Source: CAKSKB01 sp034186235 (GTDB lineage: Bacteria; Bacillota; Clostridia; HGM11514). Taken from it: a stretch of 18,293 nucleotides of DNA. Shown here one piece after another: positions 6,667-14,367 of this stretch (its first letter is position 1; each line of letters starts with the position of its first letter). A program made the translations under genes and the position numbers. The stretch lies in contig JAXGBA010000092.1 in the NCBI GenBank assembly GCA_034186235.1, forward strand, positions 1-18,293, written 5' to 3'. The notes beneath the pieces are model-generated. The model did no database searches. It saw only the letters and a list, made by a program, of their open reading frames with translations, and was not told where the DNA came from.

Positions 6667-7830
6667 TCATCCTTTCAAATTCTTTAGTACAGTTTTATTT
6701 ATAAGATTCTCCAGTTTTGCGATAATTGCATCCCAATTATAATTTTTGCTGATATAATTAAACCCGTTATCACCGAGCCGCCTGCGGTTTTCGGGATCGG
6801 AAAGATATTCGACGCACGCTCTGAATTCATTAAAATCAGTATAATAAATCCCGCCGTTGCTGCGTCTGCAATGCCCTTTCAGAACTTCGCATTCACCGTT
6901 TGCGATAACAGGCTTTTTCTGAATCATTGCCTCGGCAAGAACCATCGAAAAGCTTTCAAATTTCGAGGGTATCACAAGCGCATCACATGCTGCGATTGCC
7001 CCAAGCTTATCTTCGTCCGAAACAAACCCCAGCGAATATATATTATTCGACTGCGGCACCTTAATATCCTCTTTTCCGACAAGAACAAGCTTTATTTCCG
7101 TATCAAGCCGCAGAAAATAATCAAACAGTTCCGTGCAGCCTTTTCTTTCGGTTATTCTGCCGGCATAAAGCAGAAATCTTCCGTCAATATTGAATTTTTG
7201 CCTGAAAGCATTAGCGTCACCCGGAGGGAGCGTATCAAAGCCGATTCCGCCGATATCAGACAAAGCAGCGTCGCCGAACAGGCGATGAACAAAGTCCGCT
7301 TCTTCTGGAGTATTAAAAAATATTCCGCGCGGCAAGTTGAAAACGCTTCTGAAAATCGGTCGGTAAATTGCTTCTTCGTCATGCGCAGTCGGTATAAGTA
7401 TGCTCTTTTCCGGAACCATCGCAAGCCCTGCATATGTTGTGTAGTATAAGTATGTGAAAAAGACAAACACATCATAGCAATCTCTGTGGTAAGAAATATA
7501 GCTTATCAAATCCGGTGAAACCGGGCCTTGCTGCATCATCCAGTTGAAATCGGCAAAGAAGCCGAAATGTCCTTCTTTTTTATTTTTATAAAGTTCATGC
7601 TCAAATTCACCGCGGCGGCATATGCAATCGAAACGCCTTACGGTAACACCGTTTAATTTTTCCGTCCCGGGCGCATAGCGGTTTTCCCATGTATAATAAT
7701 CCTCTGCGGTAGTTGTAAGCACATCGACGCTATGCTTTTCTGCCATTTTCTCGGCAAGCTGACGGCAATGCTGTTCCGCACCGCCGTTAATGTTTTTGCC
7801 GTAGCGCTGAACCACAAATGCAATTTTCAT
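6667..7830 (-). CDS. GT4-family glycosyltransferase (GT-B fold)
   Basis: 387 residues, normal length for a retaining GT4 enzyme that transfers a sugar from a nucleotide-activated donor. The N-terminal acceptor domain begins MKIAFVVQRYG with the GGAEQH loop (16-21) typical of the family. The C-terminal donor domain has AGRITERKG (223-231) and the EX7E motif ESFSMVLAE (292-300). No membrane segment is visible, so it acts at the cytoplasmic face. It starts 2 bases after the stop of the other glycosyltransferase, with a weak AAAGA ribosome site, which suggests translational coupling. Its stop overlaps the ribosome site of the pseudo-ATPase gene. It probably adds one sugar to the lipid-linked glycan exported by Wzm/Wzt. 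Donor and linkage cannot be predicted. Confidence 0.9.
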   Translation of the reverse strand: MKIAFVVQRYGKNINGGAEQHCRQLAEKMAEKHSVDVLTTTAEDYYTWENRYAPGTEKLNGVTVRRFDCICRRGEFEHELYKNKKEGHFGFFADFNWMMQQGPVSPDLISYISYHRDCYDVFVFFTYLYYTTYAGLAMVPEKSILIPTAHDEEAIYRPIFRSVFNLPRGIFFNTPEEADFVHRLFGDAALSDIGGIGFDTLPPGDANAFRQKFNIDGRFLLYAGRITERKGCTELFDYFLRLDTEIKLVLVGKEDIKVPQSNNIYSLGFVSDEDKLGAIAACDALVIPSKFESFSMVLAEAMIQKKPVIANGECEVLKGHCRRSNGGIYYTDFNEFRACVEYLSDPENRRRLGDNGFNYISKNYNWDAIIAKLENLINKTVLKNLKG

Positions 7831-7832
7831 AA

Positions 7833-8876
7833 TTAATCATCTTTCATAATACCGCAACTTTTTAAAATTTCAAAAAGCCCGGTGCGAATTTTTTCTTCGG
7901 AAAAATCCTTAAGCCGCTTTTTCTGCGAGCTGACAATTTTATTTTTAAGTTCCGTATTTGTCAGAATTTCATTCATCATTGCAGCAACGGCGAAATAATC
8001 CTTTCTGCTGAAAAGCACGCCGGAATCCGCCAAAGTTTCCGGAATTGCCGCTGCGGAATACGCAAGAATCGGTATACCGTAATGCATGCACTCGACAAGC
8101 GGAACACAAAACCCCTCGTGCTCACTCATGCAAAGAAACAAGTCGGTATTTGAATACAGCCTGTACATTTGCTCATAAGAAAGCCTGCCGGTAAAATATA
8201 CATCTTTCACCGAAAGCGATTCGGCAAGATGAATAAGTTCGCTGAGATACTTTTCCATTCCGCCGTACGCACCGGCAATATAGAGGTTTGCATCCTTATT
8301 GAAATATTTTTTATAATAATAAAACGCTCTGATAACATCCTGCTGGCACTTATTCGGTGCGATTCTTCCGAGAAATAGAATATTAGTTATTTTTGATTTT
8401 CTCGGGAACACGGCAGCACGGCTGTAATCGTAGAGAATCGGCAGTACTCCGGTGTTTTTGAAACCGAAACTTTCAAGTTCGGCACGGTTATATTCGGAAA
8501 CCGCAAGCGCCGCATCGTAAACCTCACGGCACTTTGCAAGCTGAACCCGCGCCTCAAGGCATGATAATTCACTTTTAAGGTTATAACCTTCAAAAAAATG
8601 CGAAGGTGTAATATTATGATACACCAAAATCTTACGGCAATCAAGTTTTTTTACAAACTCGTTTACCGCAGAGCCTATTGCGAAATGATGAATTACACAG
8701 TCTGCCGGTTTATAATCCGCAATATTTTTAACCTTTGCGAAAAGTGAAGGGTGAATGTTTTCGGCATAAATATCGCTCTCAGCACCGGACGATTCGATTG
8801 CAGCCTTAAGAGCAAGCGCATTATCGGTTATGGCGTCACCGTACTGCATATCCGCCAGCAATTGGACTATCCTCAT
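7833..8876 (-). CDS. GT4-family glycosyltransferase (GT-B fold)
   Basis: About 347 residues. The N-terminal domain starts MRIVQLLADMQYGDAITDNA, a sequence type common in polysaccharide-cluster transferases. The donor domain has FLGRIAPNKCQQDVIRAF (about 168-185) and the EX7E motif EGFCVPLVE (254-262). A GTG at 8885 overlaps the upstream stop (GTGA), but AGGTGA lies about 5 bases before the ATG at 8876, which fits better and gives the usual family N-terminus. It is the first of two tandem glycosyltransferases after the exporter genes. Acceptor and donor are unknown. Confidence 0.9.
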   Translation of the reverse strand: MRIVQLLADMQYGDAITDNALALKAAIESSGAESDIYAENIHPSLFAKVKNIADYKPADCVIHHFAIGSAVNEFVKKLDCRKILVYHNITPSHFFEGYNLKSELSCLEARVQLAKCREVYDAALAVSEYNRAELESFGFKNTGVLPILYDYSRAAVFPRKSKITNILFLGRIAPNKCQQDVIRAFYYYKKYFNKDANLYIAGAYGGMEKYLSELIHLAESLSVKDVYFTGRLSYEQMYRLYSNTDLFLCMSEHEGFCVPLVECMHYGIPILAYSAAAIPETLADSGVLFSRKDYFAVAAMMNEILTNTELKNKIVSSQKKRLKDFSEEKIRTGLFEILKSCGIMKDD

Positions 8877-8881
8877 ATCAG

Positions 8882-9256
8882 TCACCTGTTTTTAAGCTGC
8901 TCAATTTCAGCTTTCAGTTTTTCGTTTTCGGCTTTCAGTTCGTAAAATGATGCCCAGACGGTATGGTTGAATTCAACCTGTTGATCAAAGAGGCGGTCAA
9001 CATACCATTTATAAAACTTGACGGTTTTCAGTTTTAAAGCAACGATAATTTTGCCTATGCCTTTTCTGTGCGATGTTACGGAAAAGTCATTTACAATATC
9101 CCATCTCCTGTCGGCGTTAAGCCTGTCCTGAAGCAGCATATCCATGCGCATATCTTCGGGAGCCCCCAATAGTTCCGTTTTTTCACTGCATTTTTTCCGT
9201 ATTGACTCTATAATTTTATCATTTTCAATCCCGCATATTTCAAACATATCATTCAT
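8882..9256 (-). CDS. Small coiled-coil protein of the glycan cluster
   Basis: 124 residues, no signal peptide. The middle (RWDIVNDFSVTSHRKGIGK, 51-69, then KFYKWYVDRLFDQQVEFN, 80-97) resembles the linker that precedes methyltransferase or glycosyltransferase domains in many polysaccharide-cluster proteins ('W...TSHR...GKxIVxxKK...RWYxxPLxxQQxxFN'). This similarity is from memory of the family. The residues between are hydrophobic and basic and could form an amphipathic, membrane-touching helix. Residues 104-124 are heptad-like (ELKAENEKLKAEIEQLKNR), a coiled coil. No enzyme domain follows: the next gene starts separately. The ATG at 9256 has GGAGG 7 bases upstream and overlaps the end of wzt by 8 bases, so the two are translationally coupled. 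It may be an adaptor that brings the glycosyltransferases to the exporter. Confidence 0.75.
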   Translation of the reverse strand: MNDMFEICGIENDKIIESIRKKCSEKTELLGAPEDMRMDMLLQDRLNADRRWDIVNDFSVTSHRKGIGKIIVALKLKTVKFYKWYVDRLFDQQVEFNHTVWASFYELKAENEKLKAEIEQLKNR

Positions 9257-9986
9257 TGTTACCCCTCCTGTTCATCTCGTCAAGATACTTTTCTGCAATT
9301 GCTTCGGTATCGCCGTATTCAATCATTCTGCCCTTATCAAGCCAGACAACGGAATCGCAGATTTCAAGCACATCGTTCATATTGTGCGATACGAACACTA
9401 TAGTAACGCCTTTTTTCTTGAATTCCTTAATTTTTGCAATACATTTTTTTTGAAAATTAATATCGCCGACGGCCAAAATTTCATCAATCAGCAAAATATC
9501 CGGCGAAACATGCACGGCTACCGAAAACGCAAGACGGGTATACATACCTGAAGAATAGGTTCTTATAGGGCTGTCGATAAAGTCACGCAGCTCCGAGAAT
9601 TCAATAATGCTTTCAAGCTTGCTGTCAATTTCTCTTCTGGAAAGTCCGAAAATCGAAGCATTTATATAGATATTCTCACGCCCGGTAAAATCCGGATGAA
9701 ATCCTGCGCCAAGTTCCAAAAGGCTTGAAACCCTGCCATGGGTTATTATTTCACCAGTTGTCGGATATATAATCTTTGTAATCAGCTTTAAAAGCGTACT
9801 TTTTCCTGAACCGTTATGACCGATAAGTCCTACGGTTTTGCCGGATTTGATAGTAAGGTTTATATCTTTTAAAGCCCAGAAAACATCTGCCTTTGAAGAA
9901 CGAAGAAACAAAAGTCGCTCTTTAAGAGTTGTTGCTTTATCATGATAAATCTTGAAGCTTTTTGAAACATCTTTAATCTCAATCAT
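9249..9986 (-). CDS. wzt: Polysaccharide ABC exporter ATPase (Wzt/TagH type)
   Basis: 245 residues. Walker A GHNGSGKST (56-64), signature YSSGM (144-148), Walker B ILLIDE with the family's EILAVGD (164-175) and the switch histidine in VSHNM (H201). The region GRVSSLLELGAGFHPDFTGREN is characteristic of ATPases that export teichoic acids or O-antigen-like polysaccharides. It stops right after the nucleotide-binding domain, so it lacks the C-terminal carbohydrate-binding domain of some Wzt proteins. That suggests export is not tied to a chain-terminal modification. The ATG overlaps the stop of the permease gene by one base (TAATG). With Wzm it would move a lipid-linked glycan across the cytoplasmic membrane. 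Confidence 0.93.
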   Translation of the reverse strand: MIEIKDVSKSFKIYHDKATTLKERLLFLRSSKADVFWALKDINLTIKSGKTVGLIGHNGSGKSTLLKLITKIIYPTTGEIITHGRVSSLLELGAGFHPDFTGRENIYINASIFGLSRREIDSKLESIIEFSELRDFIDSPIRTYSSGMYTRLAFSVAVHVSPDILLIDEILAVGDINFQKKCIAKIKEFKKKGVTIVFVSHNMNDVLEICDSVVWLDKGRMIEYGDTEAIAEKYLDEMNRRGNNE

Positions 9987-10771
9987 TATATTTCCTCAGC
10001 AAATCCTTTTTCAAGTGCGTTGAACACATATACTCCGATAATAAAAATTATTACGGCTTCGCCTCCTGCAAAAGCCAGATAAATCGATTTCGGGGGCTGT
10101 CCGTAAAAAAGCACGCTTCTGAAGCTTTCGGCAAGCGTTGCCATCGGATTCCAAATTAATATCTTCTGAACCCACCCGGGCATCGTTTCCATCGAATAAA
10201 CCACCGGTGTTGCATAAAACCACGCCATTGTAATTATAGAAACAATATGTTTCAGGTCTCGGACATACACATTGAGTGCCGAAAAGAGAAGGGAAAATCC
10301 CGATGTACACACAAATAAAATTAAAAGCAGCAGCGGCAGATACAAAAGATTCACTCCCAGGAACGGTCTTGAGCAAATCACAAGACCGACCGCCGTTATT
10401 ATAAGTCCGTAAAAATAATTAATAAGTCCCGCAGCGGAAACTGAAAGCGGCAGAACCTGCCTCGGGAAATATATTTTTTTCACGAGATTGTAATTTTCAA
10501 CAATGCAGTCTGTGCTGCTTGTTATGGATGATGAAAAGAAAATCCATGGCAGCAGTGCAACAAACAGGAACATCGAATAAGGTCTTTGAACCGCAGTTGC
10601 CTTCATTATAAGCGGAAACAGAAACGAATAAATGGCAAGCTGAAAGAGCGGATTTAAAAAAGTCCACAAAAACCCGAGAAACGAACCTTTATACCTTGTT
10701 TTCAGGTCTTTTCTTACCATGCATTTAAGCATTTCCCAATAGCTTATCAGTTCCTTAAAAAATTTTATCAT
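9986..10771 (-). CDS. wzm: Polysaccharide ABC exporter permease (Wzm/TagG type, ABC-2)
   Basis: About 261 residues with six predicted membrane helices. The N-terminus MLKCMVRKDLKTRYKGSFLGFLWTFLNP is a hallmark of the family, split here as MLKCMVRKDLK and TRYKGSFLGFLW. The re-entrant and late loops PWIFFSSSI and FYATPVVYSMETMP...WNPMA are also typical. The frame starts at ATG 10783, but GGAG overlaps that codon and lies 6 bases before the ATG at 10771, which is preferred. It follows the ligase/polymerase gene by about 30 bases and is directly coupled to wzt. It forms the channel half of the exporter. Confidence 0.92.
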   Translation of the reverse strand: MIKFFKELISYWEMLKCMVRKDLKTRYKGSFLGFLWTFLNPLFQLAIYSFLFPLIMKATAVQRPYSMFLFVALLPWIFFSSSITSSTDCIVENYNLVKKIYFPRQVLPLSVSAAGLINYFYGLIITAVGLVICSRPFLGVNLLYLPLLLLILFVCTSGFSLLFSALNVYVRDLKHIVSIITMAWFYATPVVYSMETMPGWVQKILIWNPMATLAESFRSVLFYGQPPKSIYLAFAGGEAVIIFIIGVYVFNALEKGFAEEI

Positions 10772-10800
10772 TATATTCTCCATTATAAGGCATTTATAGG

Positions 10801-12819
10801 TTATACTCCCATATCGTCAAGCTGCTTTATTATATCCTCCGCCGCCTGCCGCGCATCTCTGACATCCCAGAAAATTTCGATTCTTGCATGATTCTTTTCG
10901 GAAATAGGATATGCCCTGTTTACAGAATCAACAAACCTTCTGCAAAGAGTTTTGAGAAACTGTGCATTCTCTTCCGTAAGCCGCGAAGAAAGCGGAACAA
11001 TCATGTAATCATAGTAAACCGCCTTAATCCTCATATAGGTTTCGGGGATAAAAGGCTGCAAATCAACCAGCGTATCAATCGTGTCGCAGCTTCCGTCATA
11101 ATCACCGGTACGGATTTTATATATTGCAAGCTGTGTAATCGTTTCATAATTGTATTCATTGAGCGAATAAGCTCTGTCAAGGCAGTTTTTCGCTTCATAA
11201 AGGTACTTCTGTTCACCGCCGGAACGCCCGAGCGTAACATTTGCATGGGTCACAAGATAATCAACCTTTATCGGCATGAGCGTTACCGCACGCTTTGTAT
11301 AGGTATAAACCTCTTTTGCATTGTCTGCCGTTGCAGTTTTTACGGCATGATTATAGTTAAGATAAGCAACCCCGTTGAGCGCCGCCCAAACAAGCAGCAC
11401 TGCAGGAAACACAATCGCCAACTTTGAATAGCTTTTTCTTGTTTCTCTCTCCGGAGATGCAAGAAAAATTGCAACGAACAAGAGCGTCTGAATAGTGTAG
11501 TAATCGGTATCAAAATCAAAAAGTGTGTGCAGCATTATCATAAACGAAACCGTAATCAAAGATACCGAAACCGAAGTTTTTTTGCTCTTGTTAATATTGA
11601 AAATAAAGTTGAAAATTAAAAATGCATAAAGCAGAATTCCGAATATACCGGCATCAATCATCATTTCGGCAAAATAACTGTGAGGGTGAGCAACTGTATA
11701 AAACTGCGTCTGAACACTCGGATATACATACTGCCACGCATCACCGCCGATTCCCAGAATCGGATGCTGCTTAAATATTTTGAAAGCATCTTTCAAAAAG
11801 ACCGCACGCTCGCTTACGGTTGCGGAAGAAAGCGAAAACTCCTTAATTCTGTTTGTCAGCTCTGCCGGCATAACAAAAATTACTGCAAGCACTCCAAGCA
11901 CAATTATCACAGGAGAAGCCGCAAGTATGTGCTTAGGTATAAAGAGTTTTTTCCAAAGCTTAATTCCCGACAAAAACGACAGCGCAGCCGCAATACAGAT
12001 GCCTAAAACCACAAAAAATATGCAAAGTCCCGGTTTTTCGCAAACAAATTCACCGGTTCTTGACGAAAACGCACTCATAAAACCGTTCATAACCGCAGCC
12101 GCTGATAAAACAGGTATAATTACAGAATATATATATTCCGAAAATTTATCCGATTTACGGTTAAGAAGAAGCAACAAAATCACACCTGCCGTCAAAACAA
12201 ACCAGCAGCCTCTCGACTGCGTATAGAGCACGGTCGAGATAAATAATGAATTGCAGCCGAAAACAGCTGCTTTCAGCAATTTTTTATCAGTTACCGAAAC
12301 AATATAAAGTCCGAGAATAAACATGCACGAAAAATATATCGCCGAGGCATTGTGATAATGAAAAACCGAAAGGAGCAGACCCTTTGCCTGGTCATATGCA
12401 CCGCCGATACGAATTATATTCAGCGAATCGATAATTCCCCAAAGCGCCGAAACCGCAGAAATAAAGAACAGCGGAAATGCAAAGCAGCAAAAGTTCTCCT
12501 TAACGGTGCGCCTTGCAAGCAGGCAGAACAAATAAATACCGATATACCTGAAAATATTGCTGATGGAATCCCATGGCGATACTGCAGTAATGCTACATAA
12601 AATATATACTGCCGATGCAGCGATTAAAAGCCAATCCGCAGGCGATTCGGGTCTGATATTTATTTTAAGTTTAAATACAGCAAACACAAAAACCGCGGCC
12701 GTGACAAACCAGAAAATATATCTTCCGCCCTCGCGGTACATACCTTCAGTAAAGACTGAAAACGCAAGGACAATACCTAGAAAAGCCGCCGTTAATTTTT
12801 CAGTGTTACATTTTGCCAT
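10801..12819 (-). CDS. O-antigen ligase/polymerase-like membrane protein with helical C-terminal tail
   Basis: 672 residues. Residues 1-480 hold about 11-13 membrane helices. The motifs are those of the Wzy_C/O-antigen-ligase superfamily: the TQSRGCW loop (200-206, Arg203), then a large extracellular loop with SERAVFLKDAFKIFKQHPILG and GIGGDAW (357-363) and the HPHSYF histidines (378-383), followed by MIDAGIFGILLY. Such proteins use a lipid-linked glycan outside the membrane, either polymerising it or attaching it to an acceptor. Residues 490-672 are soluble and helical, with pairs that look like tetratricopeptide repeats (EAKNCLDRAYSLNEYNYET, 542-560). The start has GAGG 8 bases upstream. 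In a cell without lipopolysaccharide the acceptor could be a lipid, protein or wall polymer. Polymerase versus ligase cannot be decided from sequence. Confidence 0.85.
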   Translation of the reverse strand: MAKCNTEKLTAAFLGIVLAFSVFTEGMYREGGRYIFWFVTAAVFVFAVFKLKINIRPESPADWLLIAASAVYILCSITAVSPWDSISNIFRYIGIYLFCLLARRTVKENFCCFAFPLFFISAVSALWGIIDSLNIIRIGGAYDQAKGLLLSVFHYHNASAIYFSCMFILGLYIVSVTDKKLLKAAVFGCNSLFISTVLYTQSRGCWFVLTAGVILLLLLNRKSDKFSEYIYSVIIPVLSAAAVMNGFMSAFSSRTGEFVCEKPGLCIFFVVLGICIAAALSFLSGIKLWKKLFIPKHILAASPVIIVLGVLAVIFVMPAELTNRIKEFSLSSATVSERAVFLKDAFKIFKQHPILGIGGDAWQYVYPSVQTQFYTVAHPHSYFAEMMIDAGIFGILLYAFLIFNFIFNINKSKKTSVSVSLITVSFMIMLHTLFDFDTDYYTIQTLLFVAIFLASPERETRKSYSKLAIVFPAVLLVWAALNGVAYLNYNHAVKTATADNAKEVYTYTKRAVTLMPIKVDYLVTHANVTLGRSGGEQKYLYEAKNCLDRAYSLNEYNYETITQLAIYKIRTGDYDGSCDTIDTLVDLQPFIPETYMRIKAVYYDYMIVPLSSRLTEENAQFLKTLCRRFVDSVNRAYPISEKNHARIEIFWDVRDARQAAEDIIKQLDDMGV

Positions 12820-12831
12820 AGCTAATACCTC

Positions 12832-14367
12832 TTATTTTTTCTTTTTGGAACCCACAAGCATTGAAATCGGAAAAACCGCAATAAGGCAGATTATGAGAAT
12901 AACCACAACATAAGCAAGCATGTTGGTTGTTTTCTTTTCTTTTGCCGTTTCTTCCGCCTTCTTTTCCTCATCTGTCGGATCAGGGTTCTGCGCAGCCTCA
13001 AGAGCAGCCTTTACGCCGCTTTTTGCAGCGTCAACATCGGCAGATTTTACATAGAACTCGCATTTACCGTTAATAAACTGATACATATACATTCCGTTCA
13101 TGCGGACATAACTTACCGTTTCGGAAGTACCGTCAGCCTTATTAACCGTATATGAAAACTCGGGCACATCAGGATTTTCGGGAACATTTTTTGCTTTTCC
13201 GTCAATTTTAATGCCTACAATGCTCTTATAACCTTCGGTATAAACTTTATTGTCAACGGAAATACCGTTGATAAACAGTTCTCTTTTGTCCTTATCGGAA
13301 TAGTTTTTCTGCGAAAGTTCGTAATCGACGCCGTCAACAGTTGTGGTTATGCTTTCAAAATCCTCTCTTGCCGGGAGATAAGCATAGCTGTTAAGATAGT
13401 CAAAAATATCTGCCGTAAGGAAAGTAAAGCTTTCCGCGGGTACAAGATAAACCGAAGGCAAATCGCTGCGCTTTACAATATAGTTTCCGTCAAAATTATT
13501 ACCTATGAGGATTTTATAATCCGCATCGGCAGTTTTAACCTCATAATAATTTTCGGGATTTACAAGACCTGATTTTTCAAGCTGTTCCTGAGTAGGATTA
13601 TCAGAAACAAACCCCGAAACCGAAACAGAAGTCAGAGGTGAAATTACATATTCGCCGAATTTCTCGTCGTATACTCCGAGATTGAAAGGCTTTGTCATTT
13701 CCCATGATGTCATAACATCAATTTGTTCATCAAGGCGTTTGACCGTAACCTCTCCGATGCCGTAAACGGTCATGGTTATTTCCTTAATATCATCGGCAGT
13801 GACATCAATAAGGGATGTTGTTCTGTATGAATTGGCAGACTTTTTCATATTCTCCGCCAAAACATTTGAAATCGTATAAATACGGTCATCATCGGAAACC
13901 ATGAAATAATATCCGTTGCCGCCCTTTGTTGCGTCACCGAGATAAAAAGACTTTGTTTCGCCGTCCGTTGTCGTAACGGTTGCGGAAGCCGCAGGCTTTT
14001 CCAGTCCGAAAGAAGCTTTTTTCTCCGAAGTATCCTCAACCGTAAGGGTCGGAATAACTTTAACATAATCAAGAACGGTTGAGTTCAGCTGTGCCTGATT
14101 GAAAAGCAGGTCTTCCTTATCCTTTACGAGCCACTTTCCGTCCTTGGCATAAATTTCAAAGCTGTCGCCGTTTTCTATTTTAAGAGATGAAATCTTTTCT
14201 TTTTCGGTTTCAAACACGGGTGTACCGCTGCGCTGAACGGTTTCGGTTTGTTTTTTTTCGGTTTCCGTATTTTCCTTTTTGCTTGTATCCCTTGAAACAA
14301 ACCAGTACACTCCGCCCAGGACAATTACTGCGCAAAGCAGAACAATAATACTCTTTTTTGTTTTCAC
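12832..14367 (-). CDS. DUF4340 membrane-anchored protein
   Basis: 511 residues. An N-terminal membrane anchor (about 7-24) is followed by a Ser/Thr/Lys/Glu-rich linker and a long beta-rich extracellular region that resembles DUF4340 repeats (LKIENGDSFEIYAKDGKWLV 63-82; FGLEKPAASATV; later LEKSGLVNPENYYEVK). A second hydrophobic helix (about 482-503) and a KKKK end suggest both termini are cytoplasmic. The second anchor is unusual as far as I recall for this family. The start is GTG, with GGAGG 8 bases upstream, and overlaps the stop of the GldG-like gene (GTGA). DUF4340 genes often sit beside GldG-type ABC auxiliary genes, as here. The family's function is not established; a periplasmic or extracellular partner of the transporter is likely. 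Confidence 0.85.
   Translation of the reverse strand: MKTKKSIIVLLCAVIVLGGVYWFVSRDTSKKENTETEKKQTETVQRSGTPVFETEKEKISSLKIENGDSFEIYAKDGKWLVKDKEDLLFNQAQLNSTVLDYVKVIPTLTVEDTSEKKASFGLEKPAASATVTTTDGETKSFYLGDATKGGNGYYFMVSDDDRIYTISNVLAENMKKSANSYRTTSLIDVTADDIKEITMTVYGIGEVTVKRLDEQIDVMTSWEMTKPFNLGVYDEKFGEYVISPLTSVSVSGFVSDNPTQEQLEKSGLVNPENYYEVKTADADYKILIGNNFDGNYIVKRSDLPSVYLVPAESFTFLTADIFDYLNSYAYLPAREDFESITTTVDGVDYELSQKNYSDKDKRELFINGISVDNKVYTEGYKSIVGIKIDGKAKNVPENPDVPEFSYTVNKADGTSETVSYVRMNGMYMYQFINGKCEFYVKSADVDAAKSGVKAALEAAQNPDPTDEEKKAEETAKEKKTTNMLAYVVVILIICLIAVFPISMLVGSKKKK

Noticed and set aside
11780..12226. Forward 148-codon ORF opposite the ligase-like gene
   Set aside because: Antisense to membrane-helix coding sequence; no start signals.
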